NCBI RefSeq assembly: GCF_001729485.1
Contig: NZ_CP017157.1
Coordinates: 1,674,001 to 1,738,000, forward strand
Direction of reading: 5' to 3'
From: Streptomyces lydicus
Lineage (GTDB): Bacteria; Actinomycetota; Actinomycetes; Streptomycetales; Streptomycetaceae
Length of the DNA stretch: 64,000 bases
Under the pieces are notes generated by a model. It saw only the letters and a program-made list of their open reading frames with translations. It was not told the origin of the DNA and searched no databases. The translations under genes and the position numbers were made by a program. Shown here piece by piece: positions 41,871 to 51,251 of this stretch; the stretch's first letter is position 1, and the number at the start of each line of letters is the position of its first letter.

Positions 41871-42551
41871 TCAGGCCGTTTCGGTGGCGGGGGCAGTGAT
41901 GTGGACCGCGAGCGTGCCGTCCGGCCGCGCCTCGACCCGGATCTGGGTGAGGTCGCGTACCTGCACGGTGGGCGCGAACGCCGCCGCGCGGTCGCCGACG
42001 CCGACCACCCGCATACCGGCCGCCCGGCCCGCCTCGATGCCGGCCTCGGAATCCTCGAAGACCAGGCAGTCCTCGGGCGCGAAACCCAGCTCGGCGGCGC
42101 CCTTGAGGAAACCTTCCGGGTCCGGCTTGCTGGCGCTCACGCTCTCCGCGGTGATCCGTACGGCCGGCATGGGCAGCCCCGCGGCGCCCATCCGGGCGTC
42201 GGAGAGCGGGACGTCGGCAGAGGTCACCAGGGCGTGCGGAAGCCCGGCAAGGGCGGCCATGAACGCGGGCGCGCCGGGGACCGGCACCACGCCGTCCGTA
42301 TCGGCGGTCTCCTGCTCCAGCATCCGGCGGTTGTCCGCGAGGTTGCGCTCCATCGGGCGGTCCGGCAGCAGCGCGGCCATCGTGGCCCACCCCTGCCGAC
42401 CGTGCACGACCTTGAGGACCTCGTCCGCGTCCAAACCCTGCTCGGCCGCCCAGCGGCGCCAGCAGCGCTCGACGACGGCCTCCGAGTTCACGATCGTGCT
42501 GTCCATGTCGAGCAGCAGGGCGCGGGCGGTGAGCGTGGTGGTTGCCGTCAT
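41871..42551 (-). CDS. HAD-family phosphatase
   Basis: 226 residues. Motif I LLLDMDSTIV (Asp15 nucleophile, Asp17), motif II ALVTSADVPLSDARM, motif III Lys in SASKPDPEG, motif IV VFEDSEAGIEAGRAAGM. The cap between motifs I and II is the helical C1 type. Most similar in layout to sugar-phosphate phosphatases (2-deoxyglucose-6-phosphate or glycerol-phosphate type). Cytoplasmic. Confidence 0.9.
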   Translation of the reverse strand: MTATTTLTARALLLDMDSTIVNSEAVVERCWRRWAAEQGLDADEVLKVVHGRQGWATMAALLPDRPMERNLADNRRMLEQETADTDGVVPVPGAPAFMAALAGLPHALVTSADVPLSDARMGAAGLPMPAVRITAESVSASKPDPEGFLKGAAELGFAPEDCLVFEDSEAGIEAGRAAGMRVVGVGDRAAAFAPTVQVRDLTQIRVEARPDGTLAVHITAPATETA

Positions 42552-43028
42552 CGGCGGGGCTCCTGGGCGCTACGGGTGAACGGGCGGACCGGTCCGGGCG
42601 GTACGGCGTCCGGTGCCGTACGGGCGGTCCGGTGCCGTACGGACCGTCCGCGACGTGCGGGCCGTCCACGGCGGATGGCGGGGCTGCGGCGGACGGTGGG
42701 TCCGCGACGGGCTGACGGGCTCCGGCGTCGCGTGGTCCGGGACCTGCGCGGCGGTCCACCGGGGCCGGGCGGCCGGTGGCGGCCGTACGGGCGGAGGGGA
42801 GCGGGGCGACTGGTGGAGGGCATGCGGGAACAAGAGCGGCTCCGCCCGCCGGTCAGGGAGTGCGGGCGGAACCACTTTGTTTCTTCACGATACAAAACGC
42901 GCACGGGTGCCGACAACCGGGCCCGGCCATCGAGCGCGCGCGTGCCCGGCCATCGAGCGCGCGCGGGCCCGGCCCCGGCCCGTCGCCGCCCCGCCACCGG
43001 TGCGGCTCCGCCGCCCTGCTTCCCAGCG
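42552..43028. other. gene-free gap with short tandem repeat
   Basis: 477 bp without a convincing gene. Repeated CGGTGCCGTACGG units occur near 42590-42650, and a tandem GGCCATCGAGCGCGCGCG duplication lies at about 42925-42970. Its strand-wide ORFs are arginine/proline shadows. Confidence 0.5.
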
Positions 43029-44297
43029 TTACGGCTCCTGCGTGCGCGCCTCCAGTGACGCCCGGGTACGAGTGCCGTAGACGCCGTCCGGGTCGCCCTG
43101 CACCCCGTAGGACCGCTGGTAGCGGGACACGGCTGCCCGTACGTCCGTGTCGTACCGGCCGTTCGCGGTGTCCGCGTAGAGCGCCAGCTGCCGCAGCCGC
43201 TCCTGCAGCTCCGCCACCTCCGGGCCGCTGGATCCCTCGCGCAGCACGATCGGGCCGGTGGGGACGGGTGCGGGTGCGGGGGCGGTGCTGGGGCCGCCGG
43301 GGGAGTCGATGACGGTGCCGGCGGCGCGGGTGGGGGCGGGCGGGTGTGACTCCGCGGTCCGGTAGAGCTTCACGGTGGCCTGGGGGGTACCGAAGTGAGT
43401 GGCGGCCGGTGCGGGTGAGGAGGGTGTGGCACGGGCGGACGGGCTGCCGCTGTCGGTCGGGGCGGGCTCGTCGCTGCTGGGGGAGGTGGCGGTGGGGGAG
43501 GGCGCGCCCCCGTCGGGAGGTGCCGCCCGGTCCTGGCGCCCGCCGGACAGCACATCGGTGCCGATCATGACGGCTGTGGCGGCCACCGCCGTGCCGGCGG
43601 CCACCAGCACGGCGGGCAAGCCGCGCCTGCGGCGCGAGGGGGCGGCGGCCCTGGCGGCGGAGGGGCCGCCGGGCGGCTCGTCGGTGGCGGAGCTGAAGGT
43701 CCTCGACGAGGGGCCGGAGTGCCGGCGCGCCCGTGGGATCAGGGGCTCCGGGGCGCCGGCGGAGGCCGGAAACCGCTGGAGGGGCGGTGGTTCGACCGGC
43801 AGCGGCTCGACGGCCAACGGTTTGATCGGCGGTGGCTCGCCCGGCGGGGGCGGGACCGGAAACGGCTCGGGGGCGCCCCGTGAGCCGCCCGGTGGGCTGC
43901 CGGTCCGGTACGTCTCGTACGCCGCCGCCGTGTGCGCCGTATCCGCCGTATACGCCGTGTCCGCCCTGTGCACCGCCGCGTCCACCCCGGGTAAGTCGTC
44001 CAGGTGGTCGCCCCGGCGGATGCCCGTGGTGCGATACGCCTCGCCGGCGGCCCACCGCATGTCCCGTCCGACGGCCCCGTCCTCGTCGGCGCCCTCCCGA
44101 ACCGCCCCGACCGCCCCGACCGCCCCGTCCTCGTCGGCGCTCTCCCCGGGGGCCCCGTCGTCACCGGGCAGTGACACGTACGGCCGTATGCGCAGCGGGT
44201 CGAAGTCCTCCGCGTCGACCGCCGCGCACAGACAGGTCGGCCGGCCGTCGCCGCGTACCGGGGCGAAGCAGTGCGGGCAGGGCGGTAAAGCCGTCAC
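43029..44297 (-). CDS. membrane-anchored peptidoglycan-binding protein
   Basis: 422 residues. The N terminus has a zinc-ribbon-like CPHCFAPVRGDG...CLCAAVDAEDFDPLRIRPYV. A disordered Pro-rich middle follows, then a single membrane segment about residue 230 (GLPAVLVAAGTAVAATAVMIG), an extracellular Ser/Pro/Thr linker, and a C-terminal PG_binding_1 domain (VLREGSSGPEVAELQERLRQLALY...YDTDVRAAVSRYQRSYG...YGTRTRASLE). It links a cytoplasmic zinc head to the cell wall, a common Streptomyces architecture; partner unknown. Confidence 0.88.
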   Translation of the reverse strand: MTALPPCPHCFAPVRGDGRPTCLCAAVDAEDFDPLRIRPYVSLPGDDGAPGESADEDGAVGAVGAVREGADEDGAVGRDMRWAAGEAYRTTGIRRGDHLDDLPGVDAAVHRADTAYTADTAHTAAAYETYRTGSPPGGSRGAPEPFPVPPPPGEPPPIKPLAVEPLPVEPPPLQRFPASAGAPEPLIPRARRHSGPSSRTFSSATDEPPGGPSAARAAAPSRRRRGLPAVLVAAGTAVAATAVMIGTDVLSGGRQDRAAPPDGGAPSPTATSPSSDEPAPTDSGSPSARATPSSPAPAATHFGTPQATVKLYRTAESHPPAPTRAAGTVIDSPGGPSTAPAPAPVPTGPIVLREGSSGPEVAELQERLRQLALYADTANGRYDTDVRAAVSRYQRSYGVQGDPDGVYGTRTRASLEARTQEP

Positions 44298-44611
44298 GAG
44301 TGGTCCCCTCCCTGGAGGTCCTCGAACAGTCAGCGATTATCCAGAGGCGCCGCCCGTCCGCGCAGGCGCTCGGAGACATCCGTCCGGCATCTCGCGGGTG
44401 ACCTCCGCGTGACGGCCGCCACCGGGGGCTGCCCCGGGCACCGCTCGGCGGGCCATATCCGGCCGGACCGCCCAGGATGGAAGAAGTCCGGCGGAGGCCG
44501 GACGTCGGCGTCCGGGGGCTCCGATCGCTCCGACGGCTCCGGCGCACACCGGCGGGCCGGGACCCGTTCACCGGCCCCGGACCCCGGACCCCGGAACAGG
44601 AGGACACGCAC
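44298..44611. other. divergent promoter region, no gene
   Basis: 314 bp between the divergent peptidoglycan-binding and MFS genes. It contains GGCCGGAC/GTCCGGCC-type complementary pieces but no clear operator. An AGGAGG site precedes the MFS ATG at 8 nt. Given the regulator domain fused to the exporter, an operator could be here, but I cannot identify one. Confidence 0.4.
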
Positions 44612-46681
44612 ATGGCGCAGGAAACCAGCGCTCCTGTCATCCGTGGCGAGGGCCGGTCCCAGCGGGCGGTCCTCATCGCGATCGGCGCGCTGCTGCTCGG
44701 CCTGCTCATCGCGGCGCTCGACCAGACCATCGTCGCCACCGCGCTACCCACGATCGTCAGCGAACTCGGCGGCCTGAACCACCTCTCCTGGGTGGTCACC
44801 GCCTACCTGCTGGCGTCGACGGCCGCGACACCCCTGTGGGGCAAGCTCGGTGACCAGTACGGCCGCAAGAAGCTCTTCCAGACCGCCATCGTGATCTTCC
44901 TGATCGGCTCGGTGCTCTGCGGCATCGCCCAGAACATGGGCGAGCTGATCGCCTTCCGCGCTCTGCAGGGGCTCGGCGGCGGCGGGCTGATCGTGCTGTC
45001 GATGGCGATCGTCGGCGACATCGTGCCACCCCGCGAACGCGGCAAGTACCAGGGCCTGTTCGGTGCCGTCTTCGGCGGTTCGAGTGTCCTCGGGCCGCTG
45101 CTCGGCGGGCTGTTCGTGGACCACCTCAGCTGGCGCTGGGTGTTCTACATCAACGTTCCCATCGGCATCGTCGCGCTCGCGGTGATCGCCGCCGTGCTGC
45201 ACATCCCGCGTCGCCGCACCCCGCACCGGATCGACTATCTGGGCACCGTGACGATCGCCGCGGTCGCCGCCTGCTTCGTCCTGATGACCTCGCTCGGCGG
45301 CGTCACCTACCCCTGGAGTTCGTGGCAGATCATCGGCGTCGGCGTGCTCGGCGTCGCCCTCCTCGGGGCGTTCGTCCTCATCGAGGGCCGGGCCGCGGAA
45401 CCCGTCCTACCGCTCCGCCTGTTCCGGTTGCGCACCTTCACGCTCACCTCCGTCATCGGCTTCGTCATCGGCTTCGCGATGTTCGGCTCGATGACGTACC
45501 TGCCGACGTTCCTGCAGGTCGTACAGGGTGTGTCGCCGACCATGTCCGGGGTGCACATGCTGCCGATGGTGATCGGCATGCTGCTGGCGTCCACCGGATC
45601 CGGGCAGATCGTCAGCCGCACCGGTCACTACAAGGTCTTCCCGATCGCCGGCACCGCCGTCGTGACGATCGGCCTGCTGCTCCTGCACCGGCTCGACCCG
45701 GCCAGCGGCGTCGCCGAGATGAGCGCCTCCTTCTTCGTCTTCGGCTTCGGACTCGGCCTGGTCATGCAGGTGCTGGTGCTCATCGTGCAGAACGCCGTCC
45801 CGTACCAGGACCTGGGCGTCGCCACCTCGGGTGCCACGTTCTTCCGTTCCATCGGCGCCTCGTTCGGCGTCTCCATCTTCGGCACGATCTTCACCAACAG
45901 GCTCGGGCCGCGGATCGCGGACGCACTCGCCGGGCACCCACTGCCGCCCGGCATCGACCCGGCGCGGATCGCCCAGGACCCGCGGACCGTCACCCGGCTG
46001 CCCGCCGCCGAGGCGACGGGCGTGCTGAACGCCTACGCCACCTCGATCACCGACGTCTTCCTCTACGCCGTCCCGGTCGTCCTGGTGGCGTTCGCCCTGG
46101 CGTGGTTCCTACGGGAGGAGCCGCTGCGCAGCAGCGTGACCGCCCCCGACACCACCGAGGTGCTCTCCTCCAACCCGGTCGAACGTTCCTCGCGCGACGA
46201 GTGCGCCCGCGCGCTGTCCAAACTCGGCAGCATGGAGGGGCGTAAGCACATCTACGAGAAGATCACCGCACGGGCCGGCCTGGACCTCAAACCGGCCGCC
46301 AGCTGGCTGTTGCTGCGCATCCACCGTTACGGCTCGGTGGAGCCGGGCCTGCTCGCCGAACGCAGCACCGTGCCGCTCGGCGTGATCGCCGAGAGCGTCC
46401 GCCAGGTCGAGGAGCGCGGGCTGGCCACCCGCGAGGGGCTGTTGCTGCTGCTCACCGACCGCGGCCGGGAGGACGCCGAGCGGCTCTCGCAGGCCCGTCA
46501 GCAGTCGCTGGCCCAGATGCTGGGCGACTGGTGGACCAAGGACCGCCCCACCGACCTCACCGAACTCGTCCGGGAGTTGACGGCGGAGCTCTGCGGCTCG
46601 GACGCGGAGGAGCCGCACAACGGCGACGCCCGCCGGCCCGTACCGCGCACCCCGCCCCGCCCACCGGGCCTGGCGAAATGA
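44612..46681 (+). CDS. DHA2-type MFS multidrug exporter fused to a MarR-like domain
   Basis: 689 residues with AGGAGG before the ATG. Residues about 20-510 are a 14-span drug:proton antiporter: [19 protein letters not shown] (motif D1), [13 protein letters not shown] (motif A), and [32 protein letters not shown] (motif B/C region). Residues about 515-680 form a winged-helix region resembling Mar[52 protein letters not shown], then a dimer-like helix. It probably exports drugs and may sense them or bind DNA itself. Confidence 0.9.
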   Translation: MAQETSAPVIRGEGRSQRAVLIAIGALLLGLLIAALDQTIVATALPTIVSELGGLNHLSWVVTAYLLASTAATPLWGKLGDQYGRKKLFQTAIVIFLIGSVLCGIAQNMGELIAFRALQGLGGGGLIVLSMAIVGDIVPPRERGKYQGLFGAVFGGSSVLGPLLGGLFVDHLSWRWVFYINVPIGIVALAVIAAVLHIPRRRTPHRIDYLGTVTIAAVAACFVLMTSLGGVTYPWSSWQIIGVGVLGVALLGAFVLIEGRAAEPVLPLRLFRLRTFTLTSVIGFVIGFAMFGSMTYLPTFLQVVQGVSPTMSGVHMLPMVIGMLLASTGSGQIVSRTGHYKVFPIAGTAVVTIGLLLLHRLDPASGVAEMSASFFVFGFGLGLVMQVLVLIVQNAVPYQDLGVATSGATFFRSIGASFGVSIFGTIFTNRLGPRIADALAGHPLPPGIDPARIAQDPRTVTRLPAAEATGVLNAYATSITDVFLYAVPVVLVAFALAWFLREEPLRSSVTAPDTTEVLSSNPVERSSRDECARALSKLGSMEGRKHIYEKITARAGLDLKPAASWLLLRIHRYGSVEPGLLAERSTVPLGVIAESVRQVEERGLATREGLLLLLTDRGREDAERLSQARQQSLAQMLGDWWTKDRPTDLTELVRELTAELCGSDAEEPHNGDARRPVPRTPPRPPGLAK

Positions 46682-46715
46682 CACCGCACCACGGGCACCG
46701 GCACCGGCCCGGCAC

Positions 46716-47264
46716 TCAGCGGCTTCGCCGCCCGCCGCTCAGCCGCTTCTCGAAGAAGATCTCCGCGTACCTGTCGTCGTGATACGGGGCGATCTCGGTG
46801 AAGCCGTGCCGTCGGTAGAGCGCGAGGGCCTCCACCAGGTCGAGCCGGGTGTCCAGGCGGAGGCGCTCGGCGCCCAGTTGGGCCGCGGTGCGCTCGGCGG
46901 CCGCGAGAAGCACGCCGGCGGCGCCCCGCCCGCGCCGTGCGGCCCGTACGAACATCTGCTTGAGCTCGGCGGTACGCGCATCGAGCAGCCGCACCCCGAC
47001 ACACCCCGCCACGTCGTCCCCCCGGCGGGCCACCAGCAGCACACCGTCCGGCGGCGCCAGATAGCCGGCCGGGTACTCCGCCAGGCCCCGTTCGATCTCC
47101 TCGGGCGTCGACCGGCGGTTCTCGTGCAACGCGTAATAGCGGTCCGCGACTTCGGTGTAGTACTCCCGCAGCAACGCCCTGGCCTGCACCGAATCGACCG
47201 ACTCGACGGCAACGTCCCAGGGCGGCGGGAGGACGGTGGCTTCCTTCATGGACGGCATTGTCAC
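46716..47264 (-). CDS. GNAT-family acetyltransferase
   Basis: 177-182 residues depending on start (GTG 47264, ATG 47258 or ATG 47249, none with a strong ribosome site). Acetyl-CoA binding pattern: ELKQMFVRAARRGRGAAGVLLAAAE (motif A, RGRGAA) and LDTRLDLVEALALYRRHGFTEI (motif B). Substrate unknown; cytoplasmic. Confidence 0.88.
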   Translation of the reverse strand: MTMPSMKEATVLPPPWDVAVESVDSVQARALLREYYTEVADRYYALHENRRSTPEEIERGLAEYPAGYLAPPDGVLLVARRGDDVAGCVGVRLLDARTAELKQMFVRAARRGRGAAGVLLAAAERTAAQLGAERLRLDTRLDLVEALALYRRHGFTEIAPYHDDRYAEIFFEKRLSGGRRSR

Positions 47265-47364
47265 GCCCGGGACGGCGCGCCGCGCAACACACCGCCACGC
47301 CGCCCCGGCTCACGACTCACCGCGCCCGCGCTCCCGCCCCGGCCGCGGGTCCTCGGCCCGTCCC

Positions 47365-47598
47365 TCAGCCCTTCCTCGGGCCCGCCTGCTGGACCACCTC
47401 GAAGGACCACAGGGTGGACCCGGAGGCGGCGGGCTTGGGCCGCTCGCCGCCCTCGGGAGCACCGCCCTGGTGCGCGGCCTTCATCGGGCCCTCCATCCAT
47501 GCCTGGAACGACTCCTCGTCCCGCCACCGGGTGTAGACGAGGTACTGGTCGGTGCCCTCGACGGGCCGCAGGATTGTTGGATGTACCTTACGAACCAT
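47365..47598 (-). pseudogene. antibiotic-biosynthesis-monooxygenase (ABM) gene, 5' part lost to element 2
   Basis: Only the C-terminal two thirds remain: LRPVEGTDQYLVYTRWRDEE, SFQAWMEGPMKAAH and a WSFEVV end. The N-terminal strand of the ABM fold (which would end in a phrase like GFEEFQLLRPVEG) is absent. In its place the frame runs into element DNA, MVRKVHPTI, whose ATG overlaps the integrase start on the other strand. Intact family members are about 95-110 residues. The missing 5' piece should lie beyond the right end of element 2, outside this window. Confidence 0.8.
47560..47596. other. attL region of element 2
   Basis: On the minus strand the ABM frame changes from recognisable sequence (CTGCGGCCCGTCGAGGGC, up to about 47575) to unrelated AT-richer DNA (CATCCAACAATC) just before the integrase ATG at 47597. 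Serine integrases recombine at short attB sites with a 2-bp crossover. The exact crossover cannot be fixed without the right end. Confidence 0.65.
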
Positions 47599-49252
47599 GA
47601 GCGACGATGACTTGGTATCTCGTGCGCAGTGGGGGAACTTAGAGGGGCAGCACTGGGCGGTGCTCGTCCGACTGTCCACCGACGAGAACGACGACGAGCC
47701 CGTGACCGAGCCGGTTGAGGGCGGGCGTAGGCGAGGCCCCATGACGGGGCGGGACATCAAGAGCACCAAGGAACAGGAGCGCGACGGCCGCGACTTCATC
47801 AGCCGGCATGGCGGCACGTGCGTGCACGTCTACTACGAGCCGGACACGTCCGCTTGGCGCAAGAAGCGGGTGCGGCTTCCCGATGGGCGGGTGGCCTACC
47901 GGGTTGTGCGCCCTGTCTTCGAAGGCGCGTTGGAGGACTTGAAGTTCGGTCGGGCGCCTGATGGGCGGCGCCTCGATGGCTTGATCGTCTATGACATCGA
48001 CCGCCTGACGCGCGATAACCGTCACCTGGAGGATGCCATCGATGTGGTCGAACGCCACAGGCGACCGATCATCGACATCAACGGCAGCCTTGACCTGCTG
48101 ACGGAGAACGGACGAGCCACGGCACGAGTCGTGGTGGCGATGAGCAACAAGCAGTCCGCCGACACCTCCAGGCGGGTACGCCGCAAGCACCGTGCCTTGG
48201 AGCGTGAAGGAATCCCGACAGGCGGAGCCCGACCGTTCGGCTGGAACGACGACAAGCGCACACTGCATCCGATCGAGGCGAAGCTTCTACGGGAAGCAGC
48301 TCTCGGCATTCTCGGCGGCGCCCCGGTACGAGCCTCCTGTGTTCGCTGGAATGAGCAGGGCGTGACAACGCCGCGGGGCAGCACATGGAGCACTACCAAG
48401 CTCAAGTTGGTCCTGCGGAACCCACGCATCTGCGGGATCCGCTCCCGCAAGGCTCGTGTACTCAACCCAGAAACCGGCAGTGAAAACGAGCGCTGGGAAG
48501 TCGTCTACGGGGACGACGGCGAGCCTGTACAGGGGCAGTGGGAGCGCATCATCACTGAGGAGCAGTGGAAAGCGCTCATGGAGGTGATCGGCGACAACAT
48601 GGCGCCGGGGAGCGGCCACAATTCACGGAAGTACTTGCTCACCGGAACTCTCCGCTGCGACAAGGACGACTGCGGTACGGCACATAGGGCGACAAAGGCA
48701 CCGAAGAGCGCGAACAAGCCACCCGGATTCTTCTACTACTCATGTCCGGACAAGGGGCAGGGCGGGTGCGGTGGTGGCACAAAGATCCCAGGGCCGGACG
48801 CGGACAAGGCAGTTACGGAACTGGTGATCGCCAAGTACGAGGAGGAGGCCGCTGCCCGGCAAGCGGTGGCGGCACCGAAGGACTGGGAGGGGGAAGAGGA
48901 GCTGACTCGCGTTCGCGAGGACATCGAGGATGCAAAGGAAGCCCGCAGACAACGCATCCTCAGCAAGGAGCGCTATTTCGCGATGCTCCAGGAGTTCACC
49001 GCCGAGGAACGTCGTCTGTTGCGTGACCGGAACCGCTGGATCAAGCATCGGCATGCTTCGTTGGGTAAGCCGGTCGACTTGCAAGCGGAGTGGGACGATC
49101 TGACGCTTCCGGAGCAGCGTGCCTATGTCGAGCAGACCCTCACCGCGGTTCTCGTCGCGCCGGCAGTCGGGCGACGTAAGCCGGTGCACACACGACTCAC
49201 CCCGCTTTTCCGCACGGAAGAGGAGGCTCAGGACCCGGATGACGACGGCTGA
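47597..49252 (+). CDS. large serine recombinase (integrase)
   Basis: 551 residues. The resolvase catalytic domain has WAVLVRLSTDE with nucleophile Ser27, the helper motif YDIDRLTRDNRHLEDAIDVV, and VVVAMSNKQSADTSRRVRRK. The recombinase domain (PFGWNDDKRTL...VRWNEQGVTTPRGSTW) and zinc ribbon (LRCDKDDCGTAH...YYSCPDKGQGGC, four Cys) follow, then a coiled coil near 440-500 (LTRVREDIEDAKEARRQRIL). It integrates by attP x attB; a directionality factor would be needed for excision and none is obvious. It starts at the element edge. Confidence 0.95.
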   Translation: MSDDDLVSRAQWGNLEGQHWAVLVRLSTDENDDEPVTEPVEGGRRRGPMTGRDIKSTKEQERDGRDFISRHGGTCVHVYYEPDTSAWRKKRVRLPDGRVAYRVVRPVFEGALEDLKFGRAPDGRRLDGLIVYDIDRLTRDNRHLEDAIDVVERHRRPIIDINGSLDLLTENGRATARVVVAMSNKQSADTSRRVRRKHRALEREGIPTGGARPFGWNDDKRTLHPIEAKLLREAALGILGGAPVRASCVRWNEQGVTTPRGSTWSTTKLKLVLRNPRICGIRSRKARVLNPETGSENERWEVVYGDDGEPVQGQWERIITEEQWKALMEVIGDNMAPGSGHNSRKYLLTGTLRCDKDDCGTAHRATKAPKSANKPPGFFYYSCPDKGQGGCGGGTKIPGPDADKAVTELVIAKYEEEAAARQAVAAPKDWEGEEELTRVREDIEDAKEARRQRILSKERYFAMLQEFTAEERRLLRDRNRWIKHRHASLGKPVDLQAEWDDLTLPEQRAYVEQTLTAVLVAPAVGRRKPVHTRLTPLFRTEEEAQDPDDDG

Positions 49253-49385
49253 CCTGATTCGGAGCGGCGGGGCACCACCTCCATGCGCAGAGTCACGTTC
49301 ACCCGCCGCCATTTCCGCTCTGACCAACGAGGCGCCTTCCGGGCGTGAGCCCGCGCCCATTCGCGTAGTTCTTGATCCGGCTCCA

Positions 49386-50858
49386 TCAGTAGTCCGCTCT
49401 CGCGGCGGACTGCCCCTCTGACCGGGCGTAATCGCGATTGCGAGCCAAGTCTTCGGCGACTCCCGCGGCGATGAGGGCAGCGCCCGGTGTGTGACCCGAG
49501 CCGACATAACGCCAAGACACATCCGTGACCGTGCCGGGTACATCGTCGTGCCCCTCGTGCGCTGCCCGCTCCGCCCGCAGAGCTGCGTACGTCGCGGAAT
49601 ACGACCGGGACTTGGTGAGGATGTGTCCGCGGAATCCGAGGGTGTGTGCCCAGGACCGCAGTCGCAGCGGTTCGAACTCCGCCAGACCACCGAGCCTCCA
49701 ACAGGTGCGCATCAGGGCTCGGACATGAGGCGAGGAGCGCACCGCGTCGATGTCATCCCAGGCCGTGAGCCGCCGATCGGCGCCGCCTGCCGCGTCGCTC
49801 GCTCCTTTGGTGACGTACTTGGCCACGTACGCAGCCACAGCATCGTCCGTCAGGCCATAGTCCTCAGGACGGGCGCGGAGCGGCCGAACGTCGATCTCTC
49901 GGCCCCAGCGCAACGCGTGCTCGCCGATGGCTGGGCTGTAGGGCACCCGGACGACGACGGAGCGGGCAGCTGCTTGCACGGCGGCGGTAAGCCGATCGGC
50001 TGAGCCCCAGGGCGGAGGCGGATCTGCCGGGCCGGCCGGGCCGTCGAGCCGGACGACGACGTGGACGTGGACCGCCGCCCGCTTTTGGTACTCGGCGACC
50101 TTGGCGAAGGACAGTCGGGCGTGATCGGGGAAGCGGCTCTGCGGGAGGCCGGCCGTCACGGCCAGGCGCCGACGGACGGCACGAGTGAACCGGTCCCAGA
50201 GCTCCCCGACATGCGCGTGCCACAGGACGTGCGCTACGTAGTCGTAGCAGTCAACGCACAGCGGCTGGCCGACAAGGGAGTCAGCGGGATCGTGGACGGA
50301 GCAGCAGCCGGTCGGGCGTTCGTGTGCACAGTGGGCCGCATGGCGTCGCGGCCGGCAGCGTTCACCGCCTGTGGACGTGCGATGAACCGGGCTGAAGGAC
50401 GGAGCGGTCAGGGTGACGAAGAGCCGCGGGTGATCGCGCACGTCGACCGGGACGTTCTTGCCGCCGATGAGCCCGGCGCGCACGAGGTGGAACGTGTCGC
50501 CGGCGTGGAGGCGGGAGCAGGGTGCGCAGACGGTGGCCCGGCGGTTGCGGCAGCGGACGAGAAGGCGCTCGCCGGGTTCGTTTCGTGTGTCGTAACTGTG
50601 CAGGATCTCGCCGGTCGTGGCGTCGCGCGTGGTGGTCGAGCCGGCCAGGTGGATCGGGTTGGCGCAGCCGCCGGTAGCGGTGATCTGCTCAAGCCAGCGG
50701 GGGAATTGCGGGTCTTGTGCGAGCCGGATGGCGTCGCGGTCGATGTCGGAGAGCTGGCGCAGGCGCGCCGCGCGGTCGAGGGCGGCGCGCCTGTCAGCCG
50801 AGGTGATCTCGGAGGGGATGGTGGTGACCTTCCGGGGTGGGCCGCCGAAGCGGCACAG
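49386..50858 (-). CDS. RepSA-type replication initiator, start unclear or frameshifted
   Basis: The protein is well conserved in form: FPRWLEQITATGGCANPIHL, RCRNRRATVCAPCSRLHAGD, FHLVRAGLIGGKNVP, LFVTLTAPSFSPVH (rolling-circle Rep core), HVHVVVRLDG (metal His motif) and YVAKYVTKGA. These match RepSA of pSAM2. In this frame no ATG or GTG precedes conserved sequence; the first possible start is CTG 50858, right after TAG. A strong AAGGAG plus ATG at 50887 (MDDTTPPPSHC) lies in another frame. A frameshift near 50855-50860, or a CTG start, must be assumed. It may be inactive. Confidence 0.75.
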   Translation of the reverse strand: MCRFGGPPRKVTTIPSEITSADRRAALDRAARLRQLSDIDRDAIRLAQDPQFPRWLEQITATGGCANPIHLAGSTTTRDATTGEILHSYDTRNEPGERLLVRCRNRRATVCAPCSRLHAGDTFHLVRAGLIGGKNVPVDVRDHPRLFVTLTAPSFSPVHRTSTGGERCRPRRHAAHCAHERPTGCCSVHDPADSLVGQPLCVDCYDYVAHVLWHAHVGELWDRFTRAVRRRLAVTAGLPQSRFPDHARLSFAKVAEYQKRAAVHVHVVVRLDGPAGPADPPPPWGSADRLTAAVQAAARSVVVRVPYSPAIGEHALRWGREIDVRPLRARPEDYGLTDDAVAAYVAKYVTKGASDAAGGADRRLTAWDDIDAVRSSPHVRALMRTCWRLGGLAEFEPLRLRSWAHTLGFRGHILTKSRSYSATYAALRAERAAHEGHDDVPGTVTDVSWRYVGSGHTPGAALIAAGVAEDLARNRDYARSEGQSAARADY

Positions 50859-50926
50859 TGGCTAGGTGGTGGCGTGGTGTCGTCCATGGGCTTCGCTCCT
50901 TGCGTGGTCGGGTGTTGAGTGGGCAG

Positions 50927-51040
50927 TCAGCGGATGGTTCCGGTGCCCCGGCAGATCCGGCATCGGCGCCGACGGCCGGCCCAGGTCGTACGGGCTCCTT
51001 CGCCCTTGCAGTGAGGGCAGCGCACGCGGTGCATGGGCAT
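50927..51040 (-). CDS. 37-aa zinc-motif protein
   Basis: MPMHRVRCPHCKGEGARTTW...CRICRGTGTIR, with a CPHCKGEG / CRICRGTG pair, a half-size DnaJ-like CxxCxGxG zinc motif. It is basic. Such tiny proteins are common between rep and spd genes in AICEs. Metal binding is likely; role unknown. It may bind nucleic acid or assist Rep. Confidence 0.75.
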   Translation of the reverse strand: MPMHRVRCPHCKGEGARTTWAGRRRRCRICRGTGTIR

Positions 51041-51056
51041 GTTGTGTCTCCCGTTC

Positions 51057-51251
51057 CTAGGTGTGCTGGAAGCCCGAGAAGACCCAGGTCACGAGACCGT
51101 TGATGGTGAAGATCACCGGGGTCTGGCCGATGTAGACGCCGAAGAGCGCGATGAGCACGGCTTCCCAGGCCCGGACGTCGCGGGAGCGCACCAGGAGCAC
51201 GGTGATGATTCCGAAGGCCACCGCGAACGGGATGGCCGCTACATCGCTCAT
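51057..51251 (-). CDS. small two-helix membrane protein, spread-type
   Basis: 64 residues, MSDVAAIPFAVAFGIITVLL and AWEAVLIALFGVYIGQTPVI as two membrane segments joined by a charged RSRDVR turn. Same length and pattern as the protein at 6976-7170 in element 1, so this is a shared AICE family. Its ATG overlaps the TraSA stop (ATGA). Confidence 0.75.
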   Translation of the reverse strand: MSDVAAIPFAVAFGIITVLLVRSRDVRAWEAVLIALFGVYIGQTPVIFTINGLVTWVFSGFQHT

